Origin: Acanthococcus lagerstroemiae
Taxonomy: Eukaryota > Arthropoda > Insecta > Hemiptera > Eriococcidae
Direction of reading: 5' to 3'
NCBI GenBank assembly: GCA_031841125.1
Contig: CM063109.1
Coordinates: 72,174,914-72,238,913 of the forward strand
DNA length: 64,000 nt
Below the pieces are notes generated by a model that saw only the letters and a program-made list of their open reading frames with translations, did no database searches and was not told where the DNA came from. A program made the position numbers and the translations under genes. Numbering within the stretch: the first letter of the stretch is position 1; every line of letters begins with the position of its first letter. This document shows, piece after piece, positions 10,490-21,186 of the stretch.

Positions 10490-12820
10490 GCGGCCCCTGT
10501 CTGAGGTTATCGTGACTGGGCAACCAAAACGCGATACCCATGTATGCAAAAATGCCTTCGAAATTGACTCGGCAGAAATGTCATTTGTTGGCACGGCATC
10601 GGGCCAGCGTGCTGCTCTATCGATCATAGTGATTAGGAATCGGTAACCGCGAGAGGGCGGTAAAGGACCAACGAGATCAGTGAACATGGTCGAAACGGTC
10701 GGACTCTGCGAAATTGCCGAGGGGCGAACATGTGTGCCATGATACTTTGGCTCGTTGGCAGGGTGAACAAGCACGTGCCCAGTGGGCGCAGTCTTTACAG
10801 AGGCCAGGCCATACAAAGCGGTCGGCGATAAGTTCGACTATTGCTTTTGGTCCTGGGTATGACAATCCATGAATCCTATGGAAGACGCGTTCGCGAAGTT
10901 TTGTTGGGATGAAGGGACGTTGTTTGTTATTGGCAATCTCGCACAGAAGGGTATGAGGTGTACCAGGTACCGGAATTGGTTGTAACTGAAGGGAGGTTTG
11001 CTACTCGCCAGAAACGATTGCAGTAAGTTCACTATCAGACTGCTGCGCAGTAGCTATTTCTTCAACTGTGACAGCAGCTGGGGTCGTGATTGCTGCTACG
11101 CGTGAAAGCGTATCGGCGACTATGTTGCTAGGACCTTCTATATACCGGATGTCTGCGGAGAACTGGTTAAAGGTGTCACTGGATTCTGGACGACGCACTG
11201 TCTGCAGGCTTTTGAAACGCATATGTGAGTGGGCGATGGTCGGTATAGATAGAAAAAGTTCGGCCTTCAAGCTGCTGCCGAAAGTACTTTACTGCAGTAT
11301 AGATTGCCAGTAGTTCACGATCATATACTGAGTACTTAGTCTCGGCAGGTTTCAGCTTGCGTGAGAAAAAGGCAAGTGGCTCGAGGGTTTCGCCACGTAG
11401 TTGGTGCAATACAGCGCCCAAAGCGTGGTCAGAAGCGTCAGTTGACAGCGACCACAGGAGCGAGTCATCTGGGTGAGCCAATATTGCTGCGTTTGCAAGT
11501 GCTGTCTTGAAGGTTTCAGAAGCGGCGACAGCGTCCTCTGTCCAGTCTAGAGGCGTACGGTCGTTCTTTTTGTTAGTTTTTATGAGAGCCTGTAGTCGCT
11601 GCTGGATACTGGCTGCGTCTATCAGGTGTCAACAATAGAAGTTGACCATACCACAAAATCGCCTCAAGCCTCGAACGTCTACTGGGCGAGGAAACTCAGC
11701 CACAGCGGAAACTCGGGAAGGGTCCGGAAGAATTCCCGTTGAATTTACGCGATGGCCGAGGAATGTGACTTCCTCGCATGCGTACACGCACTTGTCAACA
11801 TTCAGAACTAACCCCGCATTATGAAGGCGTTCAAAAACGGCTCGGACATGTGCCTCGTGTTCCTCATGGGTCTGAGATGCCACCAAAATGTCATCTAAGT
11901 AGGCATAAGCAAAATCGAGGCCTCTTAGGATGTTGTTAATGAATCGTTGGAATGTTTGGGCCGCATTGCGTAACCCGAAGGGCGTGACTAGGTATTCAAA
12001 TAAGCCAAAAGGTGTAATAACAGCGGTCTTGGGTACGTCTTCAGGCGCGACTGGCACCTGATGGTACGCCCTTTCGATATCTAAGGTCGTGTATATACGG
12101 GATCCGGCCAAATGTTCGTTAAAATCTAAGATATTAGGGACTGGATACCTATCGGGACGCGTGATCGCGTTCAGGGCGCGATAATCACCGCAGATTCTCT
12201 AACGATCAGTACTGGACTTTGGGACTGCATGTATGGGCGATGCCCAAGAGCTGTTGGATGGGCATATGTCGCCACGGTTGAGGAGATCTTGAAATGCCGC
12301 CTTTGCTGTCTTCAGTTTGTTGGGTGGTAGGCGACGAGCTCGGACGACTACTGGCTGACCCGTGGTCTCTGTTACATGGGTTGTATTGTGTCGTACCCTA
12401 CATTCACGGCGTTTCGTGGGACATGTTAAATCGGGAAAATCGAGAATTACGATCAACAGCAGAAATGGTTACCTGTGTAAGCGCAACTGTGTGGATCTTA
12501 CCCTTTAGATGCAACAAAGTTAGAGTGTCGATTAAGCAGCGACGCTGTAGATTGGGAAGGAGACTGTAAGTAGAAAAAAAATCGGCTCCGATTATAGGAT
12601 GCTCCATATCGGCGATTATAAATTTATGACGAAAATCACGACGGAGTCCTAAGTCGAGTGACAGCGTTCGATTCCCATATGTTGGAATCTTGGTCCCGTT
12701 AGCGGCGAACAGTCTGGTAGTTTCAGGATACTGCCGATCACCTCTTGTTGGCGGAATTACAGAGACGTCTGCACCTGTGTCGACGAGGAATCGGTAGCCT
12801 GTACTTGGATCGTACACAAA
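10490..12820 (-). pseudogene. Gypsy pol: protease, RT, RNase H, integrase start
   Basis: In sense order: an aspartic protease with FLVDTGADVSVIP (about 12780). Reverse transcriptase follows, with YTTLDIERAYHQVPV and the catalytic YAYLDDILVAS. RNase H has LSTDASDHALGAVL and IYTDHRPLTYAF. The integrase zinc finger follows (H, H, then CxxC in CSPCQRAK). The integrase core is cut after ITSDRGR. The RT catalytic aspartates are intact. In-frame stops at RT (after KSSTDR), after VNFYC and downstream of RNase H, plus frameshifts at about 12430 and 11230, make it a pseudogene. RT and RNase H share one frame. In life this polyprotein copies the element RNA and inserts it. Confidence 0.9.
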
Positions 12821-12870
12821 CAGTCGACGTGTGCAAGGAACTGCACCAGTAGCGGCGTCTACTGACGCAT

Positions 12871-13728
12871 TTATTCGTTTCCCTGCTCATCAGTTTGTTT
12901 TCCCTCAGCGTACTTACAGGGAGTCAAGCAGCACTTGGCGTTCGAACCAAATTTGAAGTGGTACCAGCAGTGGTCGTGGGTACTCTTCATTCGGCTGCTG
13001 GATCGGGGGCGATACTGCGATGAGTTTTCCTTAGAGCGGGATCGGGATCTGGAGCGGGGGTCGTCGAGCTTTTTCGACAAATGATTCACAGTTTCTGTCA
13101 ACTCGCTGATTTGTCTCTGCATTGCATTAATGGTAGAGTCGGCGGATGTCGCATTAGCTGAGGATAGTGGCGTGGACACTGTTGTCGCGGCGATTTGAGG
13201 GTGAGTGGCGTCGACGATTTGGTCAGCGATGGCTGCGGCTTTTGTTAGGTCCTCTGTGCCTACCGCTGTAAGGATCGATATTACGTTCTGCGGCAGTCGT
13301 TGAAGGAAGATATTCGCTAGAAATGCGTCCGATACACGGCCACCCGCGAGATCGCGCATCTCTCGGAGTAGAGTAGAGGGCTTTCAGTCCCCTAGTTCGC
13401 AGCCTTCTATGAGTTTCCTCGTTTTTTGTACCTCTGTTTCCTCGAATTCCTTCACCAAACGATTTTTCAGCTGAGTGTAAGGCTCCTCAGTTGGAGGAAA
13501 CATTATTAAATCTGAGGCATGTTCGGCAATCTCAGTCTCAAGAGCACCGACCACGTAACTATATTTCGTCCGCTCTGATCGGATGCTGTGCGTTTCGAAT
13601 CGAGCTTCATCCTGACCAAACCAGAGTTCAACATATCGCGTGGAAAAACGCGGAAGTTCGAGTTTCGCGATCGCGGCAAGAGATGACGGCATCGCACCAC
13701 TATTTACACTGTTATTTTCGTCAGGCAT
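12871..13728 (-). pseudogene. Gypsy gag with CHCC zinc finger
   Basis: Start chosen at the Met of MPDENNSVNS, which precedes PRFSTRYVELWFGQ, the usual opening of insect CsRn1-type Gag. The frame is also open further upstream but would overlap the primer site. Near the end, CWYHFKFGSNAKCCLTPC is a Cys-His-Cys-Cys finger instead of the usual CCHC knuckle, a CsRn1-clade trait, preceded by an SR-rich stretch. One in-frame TGA at about 13386 (GD-stop-KPS) fits a CGA-to-TGA change. Gag would form the particle that packages element RNA. Confidence 0.85.
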
Positions 13729-13793
13729 TATGAGACGCGAAATTGTTAGGCGGAACAACGAGAAAAATCGCGGCAAATTAGTTCGAAAATCAT

Positions 13794-13808
13794 CGTCGCA
13801 GGTCACCA
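13794..13808 (-). other. Primer binding site, tRNA-Trp type
   Basis: Two bases inside the 5' LTR the minus strand reads TGGTGACCTGCGACG. CsRn1-clade elements use tRNA-Trp with a site starting TGGTGACCCCGACG. The first eight bases match, then one inserted or changed position follows. The comparison sequence is from memory. Confidence 0.6.
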
Positions 13809-13809
13809 G

Positions 13810-14133
13810 TTTAGCAGGAGGGCTAATGAAAACACGCGACCATCGAGCCCAAAGATCATTTATTCACTACTATACAACAACTGTCTATAGTCTATACACA
13901 GAATTTACATTTCGCCGCTTCGAATGATCATTAGGGAGAGAGAGCGAGAGTGAACAAAAGACAGGTCACGCTCTTAATCCTCTAAGCGAGGGGTGCAGGA
14001 GACAGATCACGAGAAAGAAGCCGAGAAAGGTAGCTTAAACAGGTTCAGCGCGTAAAGAAAGAGTTTGTGGAATTTCGAAAGGTCTATAAATCCCTCGCTT
14101 CGGCGAAAACGATCGGCAAGCCGAGTCGCCACA
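13810..14133 (-). repeat. 5' LTR of the Gypsy element, complete
   Basis: 324 bp. In sense orientation it begins TGTGGCGACTCGG and ends CTGCTAAA just before the primer site. The limits come from the AGAAC duplication and the match with the left LTR. LTRs carry the promoter and polyadenylation signals of such elements; no specific box was identified. Confidence 0.85.
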
Positions 14134-14249
14134 AGAACTAAACACTCAGAAACACACCTGGATAAAAAAAAAATTTAAAGCCAGATTTGAGCTCTAACAA
14201 ACAACGAATTATTTTTTGCATTTTCAGTTTCATTGTAGAACTGTATAAT

Positions 14250-14485
14250 ATTCAATTATTTGGGGATACGATAGCTTGGCGTACTACAAAACAGACGTAT
14301 GTAGCTCTTTTGACTTGTCAGGCGGAATATGTCGCTATGTCCGATGCTTGTCAAGAGGCGATTGCTTTAGACTTATCTCTCCAAAGAGTTCTGAACGAGA
14401 GCTGATTACCGATTACTTTATACTGTGACAATCGAGCTGCCGACTGATGCGCTTCAACAAGCAGCCAAAATAAGCTACGCCATAT
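14250..14485 (+). repeat. Inverted copy of the Copia RNase H region
   Basis: This 236-bp block is the reverse complement of 14551-14786 with few differences. The plus strand reads DTIAW...KQTYVALLTCQAEYVAMSD. A 65-bp spacer (14486-14550) separates the arms. The spacer continues the minus-strand reading frame (EHYVHECVKEGRI), so the right arm is the original and this arm is an inverted duplicate. The DNA could fold into a long hairpin. Confidence 0.9.
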
Positions 14486-14860
14486 CCCACTGGATCGTAA
14501 TACGACCCTCTTTTACGCATTCATGAACGTAGTGCTCCTTGACCTCAGTCATATGGCGTAGCTTATTTTAGCTGCTTGTTAAAGCGCATCAGTCGGCAGC
14601 TTGATTGTCACAGTATAAAAAAATCGGTAATCAGCTCTCGTTCAGAACTCTTTGGAGAGATAAGTCTAAAGCAATCGCCTCTTGACAAGCATCGGACATA
14701 GCGACATATTCCGCCTGACAAGTCAAAAGAGCTACATACGTCTGTTTTGTAGTATGCCAAGCTATCGTATCCCCAAATAATTGAATAATATAACCACAGG
14801 TTGAAACGGAACCTTTACAGTCGGCGAAGCTAGCATCAGAGTAGGCTACCATAGTCTTAA
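14486..14860 (-). pseudogene. Copia RNase H
   Basis: Reads AYSDASFADCKGSVSTCGYI, then KQTYVALLTCQAEYVAMSDA and LYCDN. It continues to LRHM...EHYVHECVKEGRI inside the hairpin spacer. The acidic residues of the nuclease (D, E, D) are visible. A stop after the NES of VLNES and another within the DNQAA segment break the frame. RNase H would remove the RNA template after cDNA synthesis. Confidence 0.85.
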
Positions 14861-14869
14861 GTTTCGATT

Positions 14870-15990
14870 AAAATCAGAGTCCTAAATCTTTCGTCCCATT
14901 AAGGTATTGGAAAACTCTCTTGACATTGGTCCAATCTTCATTTATCGGGTTCACTTGATGTCTACTCAAAATATTTATGGTGAACAAGATGTCAGGTCTT
15001 ATGGCACCAGCAAGATAAAGTAAACTACCAACTGCCTCCCTATAAGGGACATTTATTTTGTAGTTGGGTCTTAAAAGTTTGGAATCATTATCAATGGAGC
15101 CACTTCTTACACAGAATCATTTTCTCTCAATCACCTTTCATGGTTTTAGTTACTTTGCGAGATTTGGCAGGTGTTCTGTGGCACTTTGCATCGGTAAACC
15201 TAAAATTCTTTAGTACTTTTCTCGCATAGTCTCCTTAAGTGATATTCATGATGTGTTGTTTACTATCTTGTTTAATTCTCATACCAAGAAAAGACTTTGG
15301 TTCTCCCAGATCTGTCAATTTAAACACCTTAGTAAGGCCTCTGCTTTCACTTTGGAAAGTCTGGACTGGCTGTTTGAGGCTATTAACATATTGTCTACAT
15401 ACAGGAGTAGTATTACTATATCGGACTTGGATTTGGATGTGAATAGGCAGGGTTCCCAATCGTCATTAGTAACACCTAGTTGTAATGCTTCTTCAGTGAA
15501 TTTCTCATTCCACTTCTTTGGGCTTATTTTCAAACCATATCATGCACGCTTCAGGCGACAGACTTTTCTGTTTCAGACCCCGGGAGGACAATCATCACCA
15601 TTGGGGAGTTTCATGTAAATTTCTTCGTCTCCCAACTCTGAGTTTAAGAACGCAGTTGTGATGTCTGGTTGAGTAGCATGAAGATCAAACTTGTTGATTA
15701 TTGTTAGAACTGCCCTCACTATTGGCAATCGGGACACGGGCGCATATGTTTCACCCAGCATGTAGACATTTCTGCCCTTACCTATATACTCAGATCACCA
15801 GTCTCGCTTTAAATTTTGTTTTACCCTCAGGAGTCTGTTTGCGCTTAAATACCCATTTGGTGTCAATCAGGTTCAATCTGCTACCATCGGACATTTTCTC
15901 GGGTTTGTTGACTAGGGTCCAAACATTGTTTTCTTTCATTGAAAGGAGTTCTTCATCTAAGTACAGCCATCTTCCATACTTGATGTTGAG
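14870..15990 (-). pseudogene. Copia reverse transcriptase with altered catalytic box
   Basis: In sense order: ENNVWTLVNKPEKM, DTKWVFKRKQTPEGKTKFKA, then ETYAPVSRLPIVRAVLTI with DITTAFLNSEL. Later come LLYVDNMLIAS and FKLTDLGEPKSFLGMRI. These are standard Copia RT blocks. The active-site YVDD is YVDN here (GAT to AAT), which would abolish catalysis, and the frame breaks several times. Confidence 0.85.
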
Positions 15991-16352
15991 GCGTTCTCAT
16001 TGCTTTGGAATAACTTGTTGGACCTCCTTAACAGCAACAACAGACGAGGCCGTATGAATAACGACGGAGGTCCTTTCCAACGTTTATTATAACACTCTTT
16101 TCCATCCAATAAAGCTCAAGTTTTTGTTCGTTATTAAATTTTTTTTTTTCGGTTGCGTTACTTATGCCTCACCCTGTATTTGCGCTATCAGACATAGTAA
16201 CATTTGTAATATTGCTCATTGTCGGAGTCTTCTTCAGTTGAGGGTATGATCAGGAGATTGCATGAGCTGATATCGTTGATACATCTATCAGGATTACAGT
16301 TATCATTGCAAAAGTAGTTAGCATATTTTGGAATCTGTGATTGGCTTCAGAG

Positions 16353-16830
16353 TCATTCTCTTTTTGGTATCAATTCATCGGAGTCATTCTTCAAAATTAT
16401 TTCGGGATCCTTTCTTATTAGATAGTCGTCTTCTTCCAGTTTGATCTTCTTGGGTCTTCCTCTTTTCTTTGGAATGGATTTGGGTTCTTCTTCAGCTTCT
16501 GATTTCCTCTTCTTCGGACAACCTCCCTTCTTTTCAGGGTTTCGCTTCTTTGGGTTGATTGGGATCTTCTTTGTTTTCAAGTTCGGTGAACCAATTGTTC
16601 TCGGCTTCTCTTGTTTCAGAATCTTTATCTTCGGGCCAGTTGGTAACTGCGTTTGGGCCATATTTATTGCCATAGACCAGCTTCTTGTTGAAACAAACAT
16701 TCCGAGATTCGTAGAATTTGCCACTTTCCGGATGTAGGAGTTGATAGTCTGTATCAGTGTACCCCACCAACACTGTACGCATGCCTCTGTACGAAAATTT
16801 TGACTTGGGGACTCGCTGGATTTTCATGTA
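16353..16830 (-). pseudogene. Copia integrase C-terminal domain and basic linker
   Basis: KSKFSYRGMRTVLVGYTDTD and FYESRNVCFNKK match the post-core Copia motif (usually FVGY...SRDVxF). A Lys/Pro-rich linker follows, holding PKKRGRPKKIK, an AT-hook-like sequence, and a related PKKRKSE. A frameshift at about 16680-16700 joins the two parts. Confidence 0.75.
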
Positions 16831-17032
16831 AGCTAGGCAGCCAAATCTTTAAATCTGATTAGTGTGACAGTGTATCTTTGGTGCAAATCTTCTGAGTAGG
16901 ATCTCAAAATTGATTGATTGGTGCGGCATCCGGTTGTAGGCGTGCACTGCGGCTGTAAGTGCTAAATCCCACATATTCTTTGGCAGTTAGGAATCAAACA
17001 TCAGTGCCCTGACTATATTCTGGATCGTCCAG

Positions 17033-17350
17033 TTAAACCTTTCGGAAACTCCAGCGTGCTGTGATAGGTGCAGCTAACTGTAATTTGATCCCTTTGGATT
17101 CTACAACAGTGGATGTGTAGCCCCCTGTGTACTCCATCCCCTGATCAGTATGGAGAAAGCACACTTTGAGATCTTCACCTAGGATATTCCTAGAACTTTG
17201 GATGAATGCTTCGAGGCAGTGTCCTACTTCATCTTTTGTATGGAGCATATATAGGTCATTGCAAGGCGCGAGAAATCATTAATGAATGAGACTATATCGG
17301 TGCTCTTTAATTTGTCCAAATATTTCTTACTAGCATGACCAAGTCTAACA
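17033..17350 (-). pseudogene. Copia integrase core, internally deleted
   Basis: LWHVRLGHASKKYLDKL is the His-containing half of the gag-pre-integrase domain. It runs straight into FINDFSRLAMTYICSIQKMK, skipping the expected Cys pair and first catalytic Asp. Then follows FLHTDQGMEYTGG, the second catalytic Asp in the usual sDxGxEy setting. Confidence 0.75.
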
Positions 17351-18110
17351 TGCCATAGAAAACCCTCAGTCATCGGATTTGTGGTTTGTTTAGCATTCAA
17401 CGGAGTCTGACTGACTTCAAACTCTTCCAAAATTTCTTCAGAGTCCAGATCATCAATTTTGATTACCTTCCGATCTGTTATTGTCGCTCTAAATATCCTT
17501 TCCAAAGCTTTCAGGGGTTCATTATTTTCGGAATTTATCTCACCGGTCTCCCCTTCTTGCTTAACCTCAGAGTCTATTTTCGGCTTGTCGGAACGAACTT
17601 CATTCTCTACAGACATCTTTCCACTGTTGGAGGGCAAAGTTGACTCATCTTCTCCCTTAGGGCCCATTTGAGGTGTTAACTGCAGGGTTGGTAACCTCTC
17701 CCTCCATTCCTGACAACAGTGGAGAATCACGGGTTGTTCGAGGTCTTAAATCGTAATGCATTTTGGGTTTGTTATCACCTTCTTCGGGTTCTGCGAACTG
17801 AGCGGAACAGTAAAGTTTCAAATTTATCGTCGGAGTCCTGCCCATTTCTGACAATATGTCGAATTCAATCAGCCACATAGGTTGTTCATATACCTGTCTC
17901 TTAGAATTGTTTCCCAGCTCACCTTATCAAAAACCTTTAATTCTTTATCGTCTAGGTAAATGCCTAGTCCTTTGTCAGCAAAGCGCCTCAGTGACAGCAG
18001 ATTTTTACTCAAGTTGTCGGTTGCCATAACATTTGATAAAATCAATTTCTTTTGCCCATCAGATTTTGAAATTAGGAATAGATCGCCCTGGCCATCTAAC
18101 TTAAAATTCG
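17350..18110 (-). pseudogene. Copia region between protease and integrase
   Basis: NLSKNLLSLRRFADKGLGIY is the conserved segment just after Copia protease (usually LSKNLLSV...). Between it and the integrase is an unusually long acidic low-complexity insert (about 17400-17880) without recognised domain. Stops interrupt it near 17880. Confidence 0.65.
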
Positions 18111-18120
18111 CTGAAGGGTG

Positions 18121-18858
18121 ATGACGAACTTAAGATTTGCGGACGATATTGTAGTTATAGCAGAAAGTAAAAAGAAACTATCTAAAATATGACAAACAAT
18201 CTCATAAACGAAAGCAAAATAGCAGGGCTGTCAATAAATATGAAAACAACAAAAATTATAACAAACAAGGAAATGGGGAATTCAAAATTAAAGGAGGAAT
18301 AATACGCAAACAGTAAAAGAAATTGAATACTTAGGACAAAGAATTTCATTCCAAAATAGGAACAAAAAAGAAACATCCAAAAGAATAAAGGGAGGATGGA
18401 GAAACTGCTGGGCCAAAAAAAAATTGTACAAAGGGAAAATAGCAAAGAAATTGAAATTCAAAATCTGGGAGAGTTGTACCTTACTATCACTAACATACGG
18501 ATGTCAGACATGAGTGGCAACAAAAGCCAGTGCGGAAAAAATTCAATCCACTTAAAGAACAATGTAAAAAAAGTATCTTATGGGAACCAAAAAGCTGGAC
18601 AAAATCAAAAACACAAAAATCAAGGGAAAATCAGAACTAAAAGACATATAAGAGATACACGATCAAAAAGTTAAAAGCAAAATATGCGGAACATTTAATT
18701 AGGCAAAAGGACAGATGGGGGAGGAAAGATTTGAACTGGATACTAAGGGAAGGGAAACGCAACAGGGGAAGACCATAAATAAGATGGAGAGACAAGATAG
18801 TTCAGTAGTGGGGACAAAGAGGAAAATATGGAAGCGATGTGTGGAGGAAATAATTAAA
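18121..18858 (+). pseudogene. RTE-like LINE, RT end and C-terminal part
   Basis: The plus strand starts inside the reverse transcriptase at NLRFADDIVVIAES (catalytic FADD). It runs on, with frame breaks, through IEYLGQRISF and LTYGCQTW to HLIRQKDRWGRK and GKRNRGRP. These C-terminal blocks match the elements at 46236 and 58410. 5'-truncated and dead. Ends are approximate. Confidence 0.75.
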
Positions 18859-19722
18859 ATAAATTATTATTCATGTTTTTTCGCCCCTCTCTCCTAAGAA
18901 AATCTTAGATCCGCCTATGGAGACAGGATATCAGAAGGTATAACACGGCACGAATCAAAGAAACTGTCGCGACAATGTGGATGCTTGAGAACGTCTTGCT
19001 GGATGCCGTGATGATTCAGGTGTTGTAGAGTAACACCGACCGTGGTTCACAGCGTGGGCCTAGGGGGCTGACGTTGGTAGCCCCTTAATCGAAGTTCTTG
19101 GTCTGACAAGAATTTACCCGAGTCGTTTTGAATATGAAAATTTTATTGATACTTTTCGAAAGAACATTGGTTTACGTTGTTGATTAATATATACAGATAG
19201 AAATAAGCCACTATAGGATTTTGAGAACACACAACACGACAAGCGATTGATTTTACGTTAATTTTTTTAAGTACCAGTTCTGGATACCTATGAGCGACAT
19301 GAAGTAGTCTAGACCGAGATTTCGGTCCGTGCACTGAGATTATGAAGTCGGAGTTCCGATTCTCACTCGGCCCACTCGAGATCGGATGTTCTCTCAGATG
19401 AGAATGTGAAATCGTCTGCAATGATCTGGGGGTCTCGACAATGGATCGTCGGGGGAGTAGAGAAGGTATGTGCGGGTCTTGTTGTTGAAAATAGTACTTC
19501 GGTAATTCGGAATCTTCAAGATTAAACTGTGGAATCCATTAACACACCACTACAAGCGCACGCTCATACATTGATGTTATGAGAGCTAGGATACACTGCT
19601 GAGAGGAACGTTACATTACATTACGCTTGGATCATTTTTATGATCTCTAATCATTATAATGACGTTGTTCTGTGTACACGTTCACTAGGTAGATATTATT
19701 GACGCAGCGCTCAATAATGATA

Positions 19723-20704
19723 GGGGCAACTGTTGTACCTGGGGCCAGTTGTACCTAGGACCGGTTTCTACTTTGGTGCTCCCCAGTGGTAATAAACGAA
19801 ACTAATACTACCAGCCTATAAATACTAACATTTGGCGACGTTTAATCTGTTGCACATGTTTACTTATCTGTTTTTGCGAAAACAGTTGACGATTTTCGAT
19901 TTCGCGTTCGTAAAGTAAAATTTTCAGCACTCGGTGTTTTTCATTTTTAGTTAGTAAAACTTCATCAAATATTCCAAAAACACGAATCTGATGCCAGTAT
20001 GCAATAGAGTAGAGAACTGGTATAGGTTATTTTAGAAATTAGTTATCAACTTTTTTGTGTGAAAAATTTTTATCCTCAAATGAACAGGTCGTGTATGTAC
20101 CTCTAGGACCAATTTGCTTGTTGTACCTATAGGACCACAGAAAACTTCGTATACAACGTTATAATTTTTTTTTAGGATGCTACGAAGTGAAAATAATGTA
20201 CCTAAAACAAAAAACATGGACCCTGTGGCTATGAAATCATTGACGATATTCAATTCGTTGTCAAACAATGTAGGTACTTATTATTCAAAAATTAGAAATT
20301 TTTCGATCCGACATGGATCTTTGCGCGTTATTGATAAAATTAGGTACAATGTGTAAGAATAACCTACCTAAAAATGTTGTAATTTTGAAGTACTTATAAC
20401 ATTTGTAATTTTCAGACATCGAAATATACTTTCGTTCATAATTTTGTAGCTTTTAATGAGGTAGTCCTAGGTACAACATGCGGTGGTCCAAGGTACAACA
20501 TTGTGTTGTACCTAGGATCAAAATTTTCAAAATTCTCAAAAAAACATAAAACCATAAAAAATTGGATATTTGATGTTTTCGAAGTCCGTATGCAGAAAGT
20601 GTAACTTTATCCAACAGAACAGTTCACAAAATTTTATCACCCATACATCAGCTTACAGAGCCCAAAATGTGAAAAATTGTCCTAGGTACAACAGCAGTTG
20701 CCCC
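19723..20704. mobile_element. TA-flanked TIR element with multiplied motif
   Basis: Ends GGGGCAACTGTTGTACCT and, inverted on the right, GGGGCAACTGCTGTTGTACC; TA lies on both sides. The core TTGTACCTAGGACC recurs about eight times in both orientations (near 19733, 19749, 20093, 20121, 20466, 20489, 20502 and 20679). No protein domain. The TA target suggests a Tc1/mariner-like or related superfamily; the repeated motif could be the transposase binding site. Confidence 0.75.
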
Positions 20705-21055
20705 TACTTCTTATTGGCCATGTATAATCCGCGTAAGTTAATCTGGCTGATATCAGTACATTTTAATGTTTTTTTTGGACTCCATTGTGATATCTTCAAG
20801 ATTCTCGCAGATTCCTGCATGACCGATCACTTGTCCCAGTCGAAAAATAGGCCACATAATAGCGTAATTCATACGATTTACCTATTTTACTGAACGTTCC
20901 TCGTTCAAAATTTTGAATTACTTTTGCGACACGACTGGCAGGTTTAAAACCCGAATTTTGGACTTACGCGTAAATCCTCGGGATGGAAGGACTGAATTTC
21001 GTTTAAATCATCCAGCTTCTCATAATATTCTTTTTAAGCTACCAAAATCACTTAC

Positions 21056-21186
21056 CGGTTCGTTATTTAGTAGGAAACTAAGCGACACGGGCGGATACGA
21101 TAATGATGAAGAGCAATTCGCTATCAGCGTGTCGTTGATCGCGTATATGTCTTTGTTCGCGCTGATCTGAAGCTGCCTTGGTGGAG
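21056..21186 (-). CDS. beat: Beaten path-like protein, exon for second Ig domain start
   Basis: Bounded by acceptor TTTACTTTCAG and donor GTAAGT. It joins the 24092-24224 exon in phase 1 (Ile-Ser) and the 6936-7185 exon in phase 0. It reads PPRQLQISANKDIYAINDTL, then LIANCSSSLSYPPVSLSFLL and NNEP. ANCSSS carries the first Cys of Ig2, and the GDxLxxNCTSSxSxPxxxLxF layout is typical of Beat proteins. The usual core Trp is Phe here (LSF), as is common in this family. Confidence 0.85.

Larger units (their letters stand above)
9394..14133 (-). mobile_element. Ty3/Gypsy LTR retrotransposon, CsRn1-type, rearranged
   Basis: Two direct LTRs (9394-9691 and 13810-14133) enclose gag and pol on the minus strand. 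AGAAC occurs on both outer sides (9389-9393 and 14134-14138), a 5-bp target duplication that fixes the limits. Order in the sense direction is LTR, primer site, gag, protease, reverse transcriptase, RNase H, integrase. After the second integrase Asp the order breaks: the rest of integrase (9757-10450) lies on the plus strand. The CHCC-type gag finger and the primer site point to the CsRn1 clade. Several stops and frameshifts make it inactive. It sits in a Beat intron on the same strand as the host gene. Confidence 0.9.
14486..18115 (-). mobile_element. Ty1/Copia retrotransposon, 5'-truncated and decayed
   Basis: The minus strand carries, in Copia order, gag-pre-integrase, integrase, reverse transcriptase and RNase H. 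Order of integrase before RT separates it from Gypsy. Gag and protease are absent upstream, where it abuts an RTE-like LINE at 18116. No LTRs were recognised. Stops and frameshifts are frequent, and a deletion removed the zinc-binding Cys pair plus the first integrase Asp. It lies in a Beat intron. Confidence 0.85.
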
